Origin: Pegoplata infirma
Lineage: Eukaryota; Arthropoda; Insecta; Diptera; Anthomyiidae
Reading direction: 5' to 3'
Assembly (NCBI GenBank): GCA_963921195.1
Contig: OY992540.1
Coordinates: 19,596,380 to 19,660,379, forward strand
DNA length: 64,000 nucleotides
This document shows, in pieces, positions 10,035 to 21,419 of this stretch. The notes under the pieces were generated by a model. It did no database searches. It was not told the origin of the DNA and was given only the letters and a program-made list of their open reading frames with translations. Every line of letters begins with the position of its first letter. The first letter of the stretch is position 1. Made by a program: the position numbers and the translations under genes.

Positions 10035-10440
10035 GCAATACCAACTTAGCTCTTTTTTGGTTATATATTTTACCCTTGTCTTTTTTAAGGGCTAAAGGTA
10101 CCTACAGACGACGCAATATTATGCACAATATTCAATTATATTGATCGTGTGTGGGTAAGATTGACCATTGTACAATCGTCAATATTACCCACACACCATC
10201 AATATAATTGAATATTGTACATAATATTGCGTCGTCTGTAGGTACCTTAACAGTTTTTTTGTTATCTTTTTAGCACTTCTTGAGTCATTTGGTAATTTTA
10301 ACAAAAATCTGGAAACTGTATTTTTTTATAACATAATTTATATAACAAATTCGCTTTTGCGGCATATCAAGTTAATTCATTTATAAAATTTAGCTTTTTA
10401 TTAAATCAAAGAAAATTATAAAAAAAAAATATTCAACAAA
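10035..10440. repeat. local direct repeat, copy 2
   Basis: Aligns in order with 1695-1984: shared words include GATACCAACT/AATACCAACT, TTTTTTGGTTAT, CTTTTTAGC, AAGTCATTTG and AATCT-GAAACT. It is interrupted by the hairpin element at 10095-10248, which is absent from copy 1. Confidence 0.65.
10095..10248. mobile_element. 154-bp hairpin MITE
   Basis: Nearly the whole element is one inverted repeat: AAGGTACCTACAGACGACGC at the left and its exact complement at the right (GCGTCGTCTGTAGGTACCTT). A short loop lies near 10165-10180. Comparison with the related copy at 1735-1760 shows that this block is absent there, so it is an insertion. The target duplication is unclear (TA or CTA/TTA). Confidence 0.85.
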
Positions 10441-11007
10441 ACAAATCCAATACTTAAGTGCCACAAATTTGTACTTTTCAATTGCATTTGTAAACACATA
10501 TGAAAATGGTACTTCTAAATCATTGAGGAAAGAACTGGTGAAAGTTGTTATTATTGGCATTTTTTTTAGCAGTTTTGGAAGTGCTTATAAAAGTACTTCT
10601 TATGGAATATGAAGATCGGCACATATAGCTACTATGTATGTAGTGAATCACTTATTCTTTTTGCACCACTTCGATTTTTTTTTGCTGGGATTATTTATAA
10701 CGGTTCGAAAATTTGAATGCAGTAATAACATTTTATAAACCGTGATAATGTTGACGAAATTTCTTTAAAACTATGAAAATTTTGATTGCATCCATTTGTA
10801 TTTAAGCTGACCATAAAATACACTTGACTTTATTTTATGCAGCAGAAACCAAATTGTACTTAAATTTCGTTTTTTTGTTTTTATGGCATTTTAAAAATTT
10901 TATTTTCAAAAACTTTTATATTTAAAAGTAATAATAATGATAATGAAATGTTAGGTATTAGGTAACTTCGCTCTACGGCCTCGTGTTAACGGTAATTCGC
11001 CGTATAA
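10441..11007. other. AT-rich non-coding stretch
   Basis: No gene recognised. A GGAAGTGCTTATAAAAGTACTTCTTATGG inverted word near 10575 recalls the window-start repeat; it is described here by position 10571-10600. Confidence 0.4.
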
Positions 11008-11015
11008 TTCATTAC

Positions 11016-11567
11016 TAGGGATGAGATTTCCATGCAAATGCATGTTTTTTGTAGATAGCCTAAAAACGGTATCGACCAATTATCTTTCCGAATCAAGAAA
11101 TTTCCGTTAAAATGGCATCGATTTGTTTTTGCATATTTTTGCATATTTTGGTAAAAATGCATATTTTTGCATATTTGAATAAATGAATAAATTTGCATAA
11201 ATGCATATTTTGTGCATATTTGTAACTTATAAGTGCATATTTTTGCATATTTTGACATAAATTAGCAAAAACACAAATTGAAATTTCTTTTTTTCAAAAA
11301 CTATGTTAAAAATTTTTTTTTGAAAATAAAAAAAAAATATATTTTTTTAAATTTTTTTTATAGATTTTCTTAATTTTCTAAAAAATCTTGCAGTTTTAAA
11401 TGTTACTACTTAAAGCCGGCGTTACTTTTTGCTTTTTAAGAAGTTTTTTTGTGCACATTTTATTTTTTAGTGCATATTTAAAGGTTTTTAATGCATATTT
11501 TGAATTTGTTAGCGCATATTTTAAGCGCATATTTTCGATTTTTTAGTGCATGAAAATCTCATCCCTA
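11016..11567. mobile_element. hAT-like MITE with GCATATTT subrepeats
   Basis: The terminal inverted repeat TAGGGATGAGATTTCCATGC pairs with the right end (GCATGAAAATCTCATCCCTA). It is flanked by an 8-bp duplication with one mismatch (TTCATTAC at 11008-11015, TTCATTAT at 11568-11575). An 8-bp duplication and a YAGGG end are hAT hallmarks. The interior is packed with GCATATTTTT units on one strand. No transposase ORF, so it is non-autonomous. Confidence 0.88.
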
Positions 11568-11575
11568 TTCATTAT

Positions 11576-12485
11576 AAATTTTTTAATTTTTTGCCCAAAA
11601 GTACATAAAAAAGTTTATACTTTCGAATTTTAATTAAACTATTTATTGATACAATTAAAAAAATAATTGAGTTAACTAACATCTATCACAAAATATGAAA
11701 TATTGATTTAAATGATTCAACAAAATGTTGTAAAATTTTAATCAAGTTTTTTCTGTGTAGTCTTTATTTTATTTTTTTTTTTTAACTAAAAGCGATAAAT
11801 TTAATTTATTTTAAACTAAAACTGTCATAAAATTAAGAAAATTGTTTAAATTCCATTTTTAAAATAGCTTAATCATTCTATTTGTTTAAAATTCACCTAT
11901 AAAATCAAAATTTTAACATAGTATAACAACTGTCATTTGTTATTTAAATGAGAAGATTTTTTTTTCTATTTTCAAATTAAATATTCCCCAAGCCTAACAC
12001 CTCTTTTTAACCACATACCAAAAAAATTTTAAACAAATCATGTCATTTTAAAACGACTTTTTTTAACACCTCAATAAAAAAAACAACAAAAATTAACATC
12101 AATCATGACAAGTACACGAACAAATAAAATTTCTAAAAATTATTACTCTCAAAAGTGTAATATTTTCTTTTTTTACTACTCTACCCCAAATTGTCAATAA
12201 AAAAAATAAAATAAAACATTTTGTATAATAAATTTTATATTACAGACAATATTTTAACTTAAATCTTTAAATTAAGCCAATAAACATTTTCAACAATTTA
12301 AAGTAACAGGAAAACGAATCATTTGAAAAATCTTCATAAAAATGTTAAAATAAAGGAAATGATGGTAGAAAATATATATACTAAATCTTATATGTACCAA
12401 AAAAATTTAATTTTTATGTATAAAGATTATATACATCAAGATAAACACATACATATATAAAATACACAGACTTATTCATTTATGG
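11576..12485. other. AT-rich non-coding stretch
   Basis: Very AT-rich with short A/T runs. I see no gene, repeat array or clear element ends. Confidence 0.5.
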
Positions 12486-12576
12486 TAGGGTGGATTAAAT
12501 ATTTTCTTGTTTTCGAATTTAAAATTTCTTTCCTTTTTTTAATTTGAAAATCCCATAGATCCGAACAAAGTGAAAA

Positions 12577-12985
12577 ACAAGTAGAAAAGTTAAATTCGAC
12601 TTGGCCAAATCTTTGGATACCCTCCACAATCCCATTTTTAAAGGATGGTAAATTTTTAACGTGAAAAAAATTAACAATTTTGATTAGAAATATTTTATTT
12701 TATATAAAAACGTTTTTTTTTTGTCATTTTTGTAAAAAAAAACAAATACATTTTTTTTTTAGGTGTACAATTTTTTTCGAGTGTAAGTTTTTTTTAGTGT
12801 AAAAATATTTCTGAGTGACAAAAATACTTTGTAAAGTAATTTTGTGGCTTGCCAATGTTTTTAAAGCTTGTTTTTTAAAGCTCGTTTTTTTAACACTTGA
12901 ATTTAAGGAATTTAAGAATTCACCAATCTGAAATTCACGGTTGGCTGAAATTCAATACGAAGCAGACTAGGGGACAAAGTTAGCA
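12577..12985 (+). mobile_element. HINE-like repeat, subfamily 1, truncated
   Basis: Starts with ACAAGTAGAAAAGTTAAATT and a subterminal ATACCCTCCACAAT, then the subfamily's GTGTAAATTTTTTT-rich stretch and the CTGAAATTCACGGTT block. It breaks off before the GTCY microsatellite and hairpin end, where the 658-bp tandem unit begins. Confidence 0.75.
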
Positions 12986-12987
12986 CT

Positions 12988-14194
12988 TACAAGGGAAGTC
13001 TCCCTGGTGTCACCCTCCGATCTTCATGAAATTTGGATATGTTGTTAAGAACGAACATTAATTCGACACGTATTTTTTAGCGGCCCAAACTCATTTTTAG
13101 GGGGGCTCGATTTGTATGGGGGGAAATTGACTTTCTTCAGCTTTTTACGATTTACGCCTATTTAAACAAAATTAATATAGGCATGTGTGGCATCAGACTA
13201 AAGGTATTAAAAATACCTATCTCGTGGTGCCAACAACGGGCCAAAGAAGTTAATATTTTTCGACTTATTAAAAAAAATGTCCTAGAATTTTGGTATTTTA
13301 CTCAATATGACGAAAATTTGTGCATGTTTGGACACGTTCTTAGCACACGTAGATAGGTTTTCCAAAGACCTTTCATTTAGTATGTAACATGACTAGGTTT
13401 CTTTGTAGATATAGTTTATTTTCATAATATAGGAGACAAACGAAAAAAACTGAAAAATTGCCTTGTCTTCCCCCCTCCTTTTTACCCCCTAAATATAAAT
13501 TTGGGCCCTTTATTTTTTCTGCTCTACAAAATAAAACCAATTCCATAAAGATCCGCGGGTGACATTAGGGAGACTTCCCTTGTTAGTGATAGAGGAGGGT
13601 ACATAAGTTTGTCATTCCGTTTGTAACTCATTGAAATATCGGTCTTACAAGGGAAGTCTCCCTGGTGTCACCCTCCGATCTTCATGAAATTTGGATATGT
13701 TGTTAAGAACGAAAATTAATTCGACACGTATTTTTTTATAGCGGCCCAAACTCATTTTTTAGGGGGGTCGTTTTGTATGGGGGTGGTGCTAATAACGGGC
13801 CAAAGAAGTTAATATTTTTCGACTTATTAACAAAAATGTCCTAAAATTTTGGTATTTTGCTCAATATGACAAAAAGTTGTGCATGTTTGGACACGTTCTT
13901 AGCACACGTAGATAGGTTTTCCAAAGACCTTTCATTTGGTATGTAACATGGCTAGGTTTCTTTGCATAATATAGGAGATAAACGAAAAAAACTGAAAAAT
14001 TGTTTTGTCTTCCCCCCTCCTTTTTACCCCCTAAATATGAATTTGGGCCGTGTCCCTTTATTTTTTCTGCTCTACAAAATAAAACCAATTCCATAAAGAG
14101 CCGAGGGTGACATTAGGGAGACTTCCCTTGTTAGTGATAGAGGAGGGTACATAAGTTTGTCATTCCATTTGTAACTCATTGAAATATCGGTCTT
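12988..14194. repeat. tandem duplication of a TIR-bearing unit
   Basis: Two units start at 12988 and 13646 (period 658 bp). Each holds an element with inverted ends (ACAAGGGAAGTCTCCCTGGT against ATTAGGGAGACTTCCCTTGT) followed by about 60 bp of HINE3 hairpin-end sequence (GTGATAGAGGAGGGTAC ... ATATCGGTC). The second unit has lost about 110 bp internally. Because flank and element are repeated together, the pair arose by segmental duplication rather than by two insertions. CCCCCCTCC and CCCCCTAAAT blocks are conserved in both. Confidence 0.85.
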
Positions 14195-14210
14195 AGACCC
14201 AAAATGTATA

Positions 14211-14946
14211 TGGGGCATTCCATGTGAAATCGGACACTTTGAAATTTTTTTTTTTAGATTTTCCCAATTTATTTACAGTTTTTAGTACCCATCGAAAACT
14301 CCTTCGTGGTAAATTTTTAGATTTTTTTGATGACCCGTTCAAAAGATATCGAATTATTAAGAATTGGTAGTTTGTTCCTTTACTCAAATTTCTTTTACTC
14401 ATAACTTCTTCAATAATGGTCCAAATTACATTTTTTTTTTTTTTTTCAAAAAAAAAAGTTTTTACGTACTTTCTAAAAAAAAATCAAAAAAAATTCTTAA
14501 AAGCGTTCTAGTATGCGATTTTTAGGTTTTTAAATTTAAGTCTCATTTTTGAAAATGTTTGTACTCTTCGATTTTTTTGAAATTTTTTTGTGTTAAACTT
14601 CTATCGATTCTACAAATTTTTGCCCAGGAGGATCGTGGGATAACGATTATTAATATTTTTAAAATTTTTTGAAAAAAATTTATTATAATTTTTTAATCTT
14701 AAAATCACTTCTACTGCTCCAATAGTGCGTCATAGAAGGGTCATTTATAAGACCGACCCCTATTAATTTTTACGTCTTAACATTTCTTTGAAACAAACTA
14801 ATACCCAATCTCATTTTTTAAAATTTGCTCAACAAAAAATAGAGCAACAAAATATTTTTTTAGTCCATACATTTTCTCTGAACAAACCTACCCTCTATCT
14901 CTAATTGTTAAGGCGGTCCCCATACAATTTTTTTTTATTTTTTTAT
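14211..14946 (-). mobile_element. F repeat (GGGGCATTCCATG end), copy 1
   Basis: One end is TGGGGCATTCCATGTGAAAT followed by CGGACACTTTG. The body carries GACCCGTTCAAAAGATATCG, AGCGTTCTAGTATGCGATTT and a block with GACCGACCCC; the other end is near CCCCATACAA. It lies inside a HINE3 between its ATGTATAT and TATTATTGATCAG words. Related copies lie at 38651, 43612 and 63790. The superfamily is unknown and there is no ORF. Confidence 0.7.
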
Positions 14947-15117
14947 ATATTATTGATCAGTGATCGATTTAAGGACATTCCAGCGATGTCTGTCTGTCCG
15001 TCTGTGAAAATGGTGATCATGGCCAAAGTATTACACAGATATTACTAAGACTTAGCATATTTACTTGTTGTTGCCCTCGGCAGTATGGTATTGCATTTGA
15101 GCGAAATCGCTTCAGCG

Positions 15118-16118
15118 CACAGTGGCCGAAACATCCAATCTAGCGGCGCTTAATTCGTAAATGTAAAATAATAAAGCCCAATGCATATTTGTGATTATAA
15201 AACTTATAAAGAATTTAATTTTTAACCATATTTATTTATTTCAGTGTTTTTATGTATTTTGGGAAATTTATGTGAATATCGGGTGGGTGGTCTGTATGAG
15301 GACTAGAAGTTAAAATGTTCCGATTCCGTTAAAATTTAGTGTGATTATTTATGGCTATAAAAAAAATTTACCAGTCGAATTTCAAGAGGATATTTGTTAA
15401 AATACCATTGTTAGGGCTTTTTAGTAAAACTGGAAGGGGAAATTAACATGGGGGCTATGGGATAACATGGACCGATTTTGTCAAAAATGTAATAGGTTTT
15501 GTTCTTTCGATAAAAAATCTTAAATTTCAAATTTTAGCCAAATCGATTGAAAATTGTGGTCTGTATCGCGTTTATACTGTTTATTTGGACAGGCAGATGG
15601 ACACTAAAAACCGAACAACTTGCGCGAACTAGCACGCCATACTGAAACGTCATAACAAAAATAACCCAAAATAATAAACAAAACAGGAATTGGACCGAAT
15701 ACGATCGAATTTCAAAAGTTGCCGTCCACGAAACTATAGTTTATATCACAAATGTCAACTTCTATAATGCACTTATAATAAACGAGATACACACAGGCCA
15801 TAAACAGTTATTTTTTAGTTAAAACATACCTTTTACTTTCAATTAAAACTTTTTGGCTCAAAATGTATAAACAATTGACTTAAAAGTGTCAAGAAAAACT
15901 CACTGGGTAATTAGGCCCCAAATTCCTTTAATACACTTGCTGCAGAAAATGTATATTTGACAGCTTACAGCTGTGCGAATATTGAAAGCAAAACAAAAGT
16001 AAAAACGTAAATTTTTTCTGTAAAGTATAGGTAAACGATGCAGTGCAAAAACATTTATCGATCTTAATTTTTTAATTTTGACTTAAGCGCCGCTAGATCA
16101 GTGATTTCGGCCACAGTG
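15118..16118. mobile_element. Transib-like non-autonomous element
   Basis: The ends are CACAGTGGCCGAAA (left) and, on the reverse strand, CACTGTGGCCGAAA (right), each followed by a matching CTAGCGGCGCTTAA block. A 5-bp duplication CAGCG flanks it (15113-15117, 16119-16123), and the uninterrupted HINE3 copies show the empty site TTCAGCGGTTC. Five-bp duplications and CACWRTGG ends are diagnostic of Transib, the family related to RAG1. The 1001-bp body has no transposase and includes a HINE2-like segment. Confidence 0.8.
15190..15640 (+). repeat. HINE2-like fragment inside the Transib-like element
   Basis: Contains TGGGGGCTATGG, ACATGGACCGATTTTGTC, AAATCGATTGAAAATTG and GTTTATACTG, then a decayed GTCY site (GGACAGGCAGATGGAC), in the same order as the HINE2 at 18521-19354. 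It lacks both termini. Confidence 0.65.
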
Positions 16119-16371
16119 CAGCGGTTCAAAAGTTATGAAAGAAAATGTAAGGACTCAAATATTGGTACATTCAACATAACCTAAAAATACAAAATGCTTT
16201 TATTCGGCTGCTGGTTGACATATGTGAACATAATTGAAAGCCGAATTGTATTTTAACAAGTACGAACATATTTTTTTACAAAAAAGAAAAAAATTGCGGA
16301 TTTTTTTTTACCAATTTTTTTTCGCGGAAATTTTTTTCAAAAAAAATTTTTTTTTTTTTTTCAAAAGTAAT

Positions 16372-16745
16372 TTGTAGTGTCCGACCGAATACACCTTTTT
16401 TGGCCGAGGCCGAAGCCGAATATTCGGTCAAATTTTCACTATTCGGCCAAACCGAAGCCGAATATTAAAAAAAAAATATACTTAAATGCATGAGAATGTT
16501 GTCTAGAATGGTTTTAATTTAAGCAAAAAAAAATTTTGACATTTTTGTAAAAAAATATATTTAAGAGTGTAAATTTTTTTCGACCGAAAATTTTTTTTGA
16601 ATGTAAAAAATGTTTTTAGTTGCAAAAACACTTAGTAAAATGTTTTTGTGGCTTACTAATGTGATTCAAAGTTAGTTTAGTATGTTTTTCAACACGTGAG
16701 CACATATATTATACAATTTTTCGGTATTCGGCCTATTCGGCCAAA
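16372..16745. repeat. iterated CCGAATATTCGGCC element
   Basis: Clusters at both sides contain GGCCGAAGCCGAATATTCGG-type words (16398-16465; 16719-16743), separated by an AT-rich core. It looks like a short element whose ends consist of iterated, self-complementary GC-richer motifs. The superfamily is not determined. Confidence 0.55.
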
Positions 16746-16749
16746 ATTG

Positions 16750-17240
16750 TGACCAAGCTCTTTGTCTCCCGCTCTTAATATTTTGGAACTTTTTAACAGA
16801 AGGTACGAAAACTGTTAGACGAGGAAAATACGATAATGTTAAATTAACATTGTTGGTTTGACAAATAATGCTAACTTTTTATATCGAATAATAAATTAAT
16901 AAATTTTGAAAAAATGTATCAATTTATAATTATTATGGTAATATTATTTAAGAAATACCTTTAAAAGTGTTTAAAACAAATTCTCAGCAAATAAAAAGTC
17001 ATTGGATTTCCCGATAATCCAAAAAAAAAAACATTTTTTACAGCTAGATGCAAAAAAAAACGCTAGCTTTAGTCTGAAAATCGCCAAATTGCAACACTTT
17101 TTCTTTTTTTATATCGAACTTAAGGGATTTTTTTTTGGTTTGATCAAACGTCCAGTTCGATGGCGGACTTAGTAAAGGGAATTTAAGAGAGGGTTTAACA
17201 GAAGAAGGGAGACTTCACATATCTTTAAGTATTGATAGTC
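16750..17240. other. unassigned non-coding stretch
   Basis: Low-complexity sequence between the CCGAATATT element and the distal HINE3 end. No ORF or clear repeat ends were recognised. Confidence 0.4.
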
Positions 17241-17699
17241 TTTGTTTAAATAAAGTTTTTTACAATAATCTTTTTGAAATTGTGGAGGGTATCAAAATTT
17301 ATCAGATCATCAGTTTTGTCAGTAATTTTAGTAATGTCCTAATATTAAATAATATTTTCAGCAAAAAAAAATCAAAATATCAAAAAAATTTTTACACTTT
17401 TCGGAACTTTTCGATTTTAAAGTAAAAAAGGAAAACAAACACATTGCCCCTTTGGTCCAACATATTTTTCTGTTAACAGGGACCTATAAAGGCAACTATT
17501 CCAATCCCGACGATATAGAAAATCGAAAAAAAAGGAAAATTCGATCCACCCTAATATACAGCTACATAGATACAAATACAAATTTACACATCATGCCAGA
17601 AGACATTTTATGTCATTAAATTGTTTAAAACATTTAAAGACTGTATTTGTATCAAATTAACCATTAAAGTGTCAATGTAGTTAAAAAACGGCCGTTCTA

Positions 17700-18080
17700 A
17701 ATTTTTACAATAAAAATAATATCAATTTCAAGAAAGATCTCAGGCGGGCCACAAAATAACTAACAATTTTCAAAAAATCTATATGTTGGATAATTTTTTT
17801 AAGAGAGTTTGTGTGTTAAGAATTTAAACTCTTTGATTAGTGGCATGTCAAAATATAATTTTTAATTATTTTTATTTTATTTTAACAATAAGTACATTAT
17901 GAAAAAAGATGCTAGGCGGGCCAAAAACTACAAAAATTAAAAAAAAAAAAATAATTTATAATTTTTCATTGATTGAATTAAGGATGTTGAAATTGAGTTT
18001 TTGTTTTTGTTGAGTGATTAGTTTACAACGAAACAAGATATGCGGCGGTTCACATTCTATAATATGGTGGAGTTATGGCA
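17700..18080. repeat. degenerate tandem repeat with AAGAT..GGCGGGCC
   Basis: AGATCTCAGGCGGGCCACAA (about 17735), AAGATGCTAGGCGGGCCAAA (about 17906) and AAGATATGCGGCGGTTCACA (about 18027) recur with AT-rich spacers of 120-170 bp. The units are highly diverged. Confidence 0.5.
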
Positions 18081-18520
18081 CGCCTCACATTTTTCTTTAT
18101 TTTGAGCTTATCATGAAATACTTTAAAATTTGAAATATTTTTGATTTTAGCTCTACAAAACGAGGTTTTTGAAGTTTGTTTTTTGAAAAATTCTCAACAT
18201 GTTAGAGCATTGCCAAAAAATATTTAAACCATATTTAAAAATAAATTTTTTAGTATATTTTCTTTCCCAAAAATTTGTCGCTTTTAAGGGTTAATAATAA
18301 AAAAATATATATCGACTTTATTTGAGGATTTAAAGAAAATCGTCATAAAATATTCATGATTTTTTTTTTAAAACACATTCTCTTGCACATGTGTATGTCG
18401 AAAAATTGTTGGTGTTAAATTTTTGCACACACATTTACAATTACATCTATGTATTTATATATAGAAGTATATTGTATCAGTATGTGTGTGTTCGTTCATA
18501 TGTCCTTTTTTAAAAAAAAA

Positions 18521-19354
18521 ACAAGTAAGAAAATTATAGTCGGTCAAGACCGACCATATAATACCCTACACCAGAGTTTCCCGGACCATGGGTCCCAGGT
18601 TCAAACATGGACTGATTAGATCTATATTTTGTCAAATCTTTAATAAGTGTAAAAAGCAATCACTAATCAAATTTGAGTGGAATAGTCTTCTTTTTGTTGA
18701 CAATAAATCGCTTCAACTGAATATCGGGCGAAATTTCCACGTGGGACCTAAGTCCAAAATGGTCCGATGATAATTAGATTTGACAAGGTTATTAAAGTAC
18801 GCGTTTAACATACACAAACAGAATTTTAATTAAATATTTTCTATTTTCATGAAAATTGAGAGATTTATGTGAAAATCGGGAAGGTGGTTTGTATGGGGGC
18901 TACTAGAAGAACTGGTTCGATTTCTTTAAAATTCGGAATGGTGATTTGTGTGTATAAAACATTAATTCCTGCCAAATTTTGAAAAGATACCTATTAAAAT
19001 GCGACTATTAGAGTCATTTGAGCCAAAACTAAAGAGGACCTTTGTATGGGGGCTAGGTCTAAATATGGACCGATTTTTTCCAATTTCAATAGGCTTCGTC
19101 CTTGGGCCAAAAGAGGCTTAAGTTTTAAATTTCAAGTCAATTGATCGAGAATTGCGACCTGTATCGTGTTTACACCGTTTACATGGACAGACAGACGGAC
19201 GGACGGACGGACGGACATCGCTAAATCGACACAAAAAGTGATTCTAAGTCGATCGGTATACTTAAAAGTGGGTCTAGGACCAATATTTCGGGTAGTTACA
19301 AACATCAGCACAAACTCATTATACCCTGTACCACAGAGTGGTGTAGGGTATAAT
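18521..19354 (+). mobile_element. HINE-like repeat, subfamily 2, full copy
   Basis: Begins ACAAGTAAGAAAATTATAG, then a short inverted repeat GGTCAAGACCGACC and ATACCCTACACCAGAG. In the middle is a (GACGG)n/(GGAC)n run at 19186-19216. It ends ATACCCTGTACCACAGAGTG followed by GTGTAGGGTATAA, a terminal hairpin. The subterminal TACCCTACACC and GTGTAGGGTA are inverted. This layout, with a GTCY microsatellite, matches DINE-1/helentron-derived elements; no ORF is expected or seen. Confidence 0.82.
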
Positions 19355-19574
19355 TAACATAGAAAACACCAAAATTATACAAACACAAACAAATAAACAT
19401 AAATTTAAATGTCTGTTCACTTTTCCCCCATGAATTTCTAAAATTGTTAAAATTTAACAGGATTTTCTCTGATTCTATGAAATAATATTTTTGCAATTTT
19501 TTTTTGCTTTGGTATTTTCATGGTTTGTTTTAATAATTTTTAGAGATAAAGTCTTAAATCTGAATGCAAAAACA

Positions 19575-19870
19575 TAAACACTGAGAAAAATAAAAAAAAA
19601 TTATACATTTTGTGTATAAGATGGATTAGATCTGGTCAGATATGCTAATATATGGTCTGATGTGTTGTTCATATTTAATTATATTTAGTTGTATCCGATG
19701 AAATCTGACAGATCCCAAATTAAGTCACCATTATCTAAATCTGCTATTAATCAGATCATATCCCGAAAATAGGCACCAATTTTGAGATCTCACCGATCCA
19801 ATCAGATACAATGAAATATAATTAGATATGAACATATCAGCCAATATATTATAATCTATTTTTATGAACG
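19575..19870. mobile_element. hairpin MITE with ATATGGTCTGAT arms
   Basis: A long imperfect inverted repeat. The left arm ATATGGTCTGATGTGTTG, CATATTTAATTATATTTAG pairs with the right arm CTAATTATATTTCATTG-type sequence at 19800-19855. The loop is near 19720-19775. The left end begins CACTGAGAAAAATAAAA; no target duplication is resolved. Confidence 0.7.
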
Positions 19871-20329
19871 GGAATGCAAGTTTTCAGTAACTCTATGAAG
19901 TTTTTCATAAATTCCTTTGTTACATCAAATGATGTTCTTTTTTTAAACATTTCATTATATTGCTAAAGCCTTTTCTTCCAGTATTTTGTGTATCAAAATA
20001 TAAATTTAGTATATTTTATATATACAAACATTTATGCACATATACAATTCATATTTATTATCAGTAACAACAAATCTATGTAAAAATATTTATGAAAAAA
20101 ATAAAATGTGCATTGAATCATTGCAGGTTGATCAGGTTGAATTTTTGCCACATAGAAAAAAATTAAAACAAAAGAATAGAATAAAATAAAATATTTTGAA
20201 ATGAAATTTATATATATATATAAGTGCATAAATCGAAAGATAAATATATATAAACAGACAGGATTACACAAGACAACCCAGTAAGACTTATTTCTTTAAA
20301 ACAATCTAATTAATAGAAAAAAACAGGTT

Positions 20330-21370
20330 TGAAACGCAAATAAGAAATTTAAAAGAAAATTATTAAAGCTGATTGAAAAAGTACCAAAGTAGCCCTTTAA
20401 GCATCTTAGTATCAAAAATTCCTAAAAGTCTTTTTCAGAATGTTTTGTTTTGATGGAGGTTCCTACATTCCAAAAAAAAATTCTTATGACCATTATTTCC
20501 AGAGATGGAAAAAGTAGCAAAGTATACAATTTTAAACCTCTTTCTAAAAAGTATTTTACTTTTACTTTTTAAAAGGTACTTTTTCAAAATGTTTTTTTTC
20601 GATGGATGATCCTGCATTCCATATTCCAAGTTTTTTCATATTTCAAGTTTCTAGAACCATTTTTACAATAGATAGAATAAATACTATAGTACAATTGTTT
20701 ACATTTTTACCCCATTAACGTATGAATTTCCAAAAGGTACTTTTTTCAGAATGTCTTCTTTAGCTGGAAGATCCCACATTTTAAGTTTCTATGACCATTA
20801 AATCAGGACATTGAAAAAAGTACTAAAGAAGAGTTTTACTCTTAAAATCCACTTAAAATCTGAATTACGAAAAGGTACTTTTTAGATTTTTTTGTTGCTG
20901 AAGGTTGTCTCAACTCAAATCTCAAGCTTCTACGAGCACTAATTCAGGAGATAAAAAAAAGTACCAAGGTGGACATTTTTTAACCCATTAAAGTATGAAT
21001 TTCCAAAAGGTACTTCTTTCAGAATCTGTTTTTTTTTTTTGGCTGGAAGACCCTACATTTTAGGTTTCTATGACCATTATTTCAGGACATTCAAAAAAAT
21101 ACTAAAGAAGAGTTTTACGATTTTTTATCCCTTAAAATCTGAATTTTGAAAAAGTACTTTTTTAGATTTTTTTTGCTGAAGGTTCTCTCAACTCCAATTT
21201 CAATAATTTACGAGCACTATTTCAGGAGATACAAAAAAAGTACCAAGATAGAGTTTTTTAACCTTTTTACACCCTAATATCTGAATTTCGAATAGGTACT
21301 TTTTTTCGGCTGGAGGATCGATCTCACATTTCAAATTATTTTAGAAGATAGAAAAAGTACCAATCTATTT
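20330..21370. repeat. degenerate ~140-bp tandem array, locus 1
   Basis: About seven diverged units, each with GAAAAAGTACCAAAG, an A/T spacer, GAATTTCCAAAAGGTACTTT, TTTCAGAATGTTTTT, a GGAGGATCC-ACATT word and TTTCTATGACCATTATTTCAG. The spacing is about 135-150 bp. The same unit recurs at 35110-35890. There is no ORF. Whether it is a local satellite or the central tandem repeats of a mobile element is open. Confidence 0.8.
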
Positions 21371-21419
21371 ATAGGATTTTTGAACATTAAAAAAATTAAA
21401 ACAAATATGTTTTGCGACA

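Larger units (their letters stand above)
14132..17295 (-). mobile_element. HINE-like repeat, subfamily 3, shattered by insertions
   Basis: Pieces of one reverse-oriented element appear in order. They are the hairpin end (GTGATAGAGGAGGGTAC, 14132), the GTCTGTCTGTCCGTCTG microsatellite (about 14988-15005), the GCAGTATGGTATTGCATTTG block, the CAGCGGTTCAAAAGTTATG block (16119), the ACATAACCTAAAAATAC block and the distal end (ATCTTTTTGAAATTGTGGAG, about 17260). Insertions fall at 14211, 15118 and probably 16372-17180. The order matches intact copies at 22097, 54581 and 57795. Confidence 0.75.
12488..17551. mobile_element. composite nest bounded by GGGTGGAT inverted ends
   Basis: GGGTGGATTAAATATTTTC at the left pairs with the complement of GAAAATTCGATCCACCC at the right, and TA dinucleotides flank both (12486-12487; 17552-17553). 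The outer element itself would be short. Its present 5 kb is filled with later arrivals: truncated HINE, a duplicated TIR unit, a disrupted HINE3, a Transib-like element and others. The outer boundaries are a reasonable inference from the ends alone. Confidence 0.55.
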
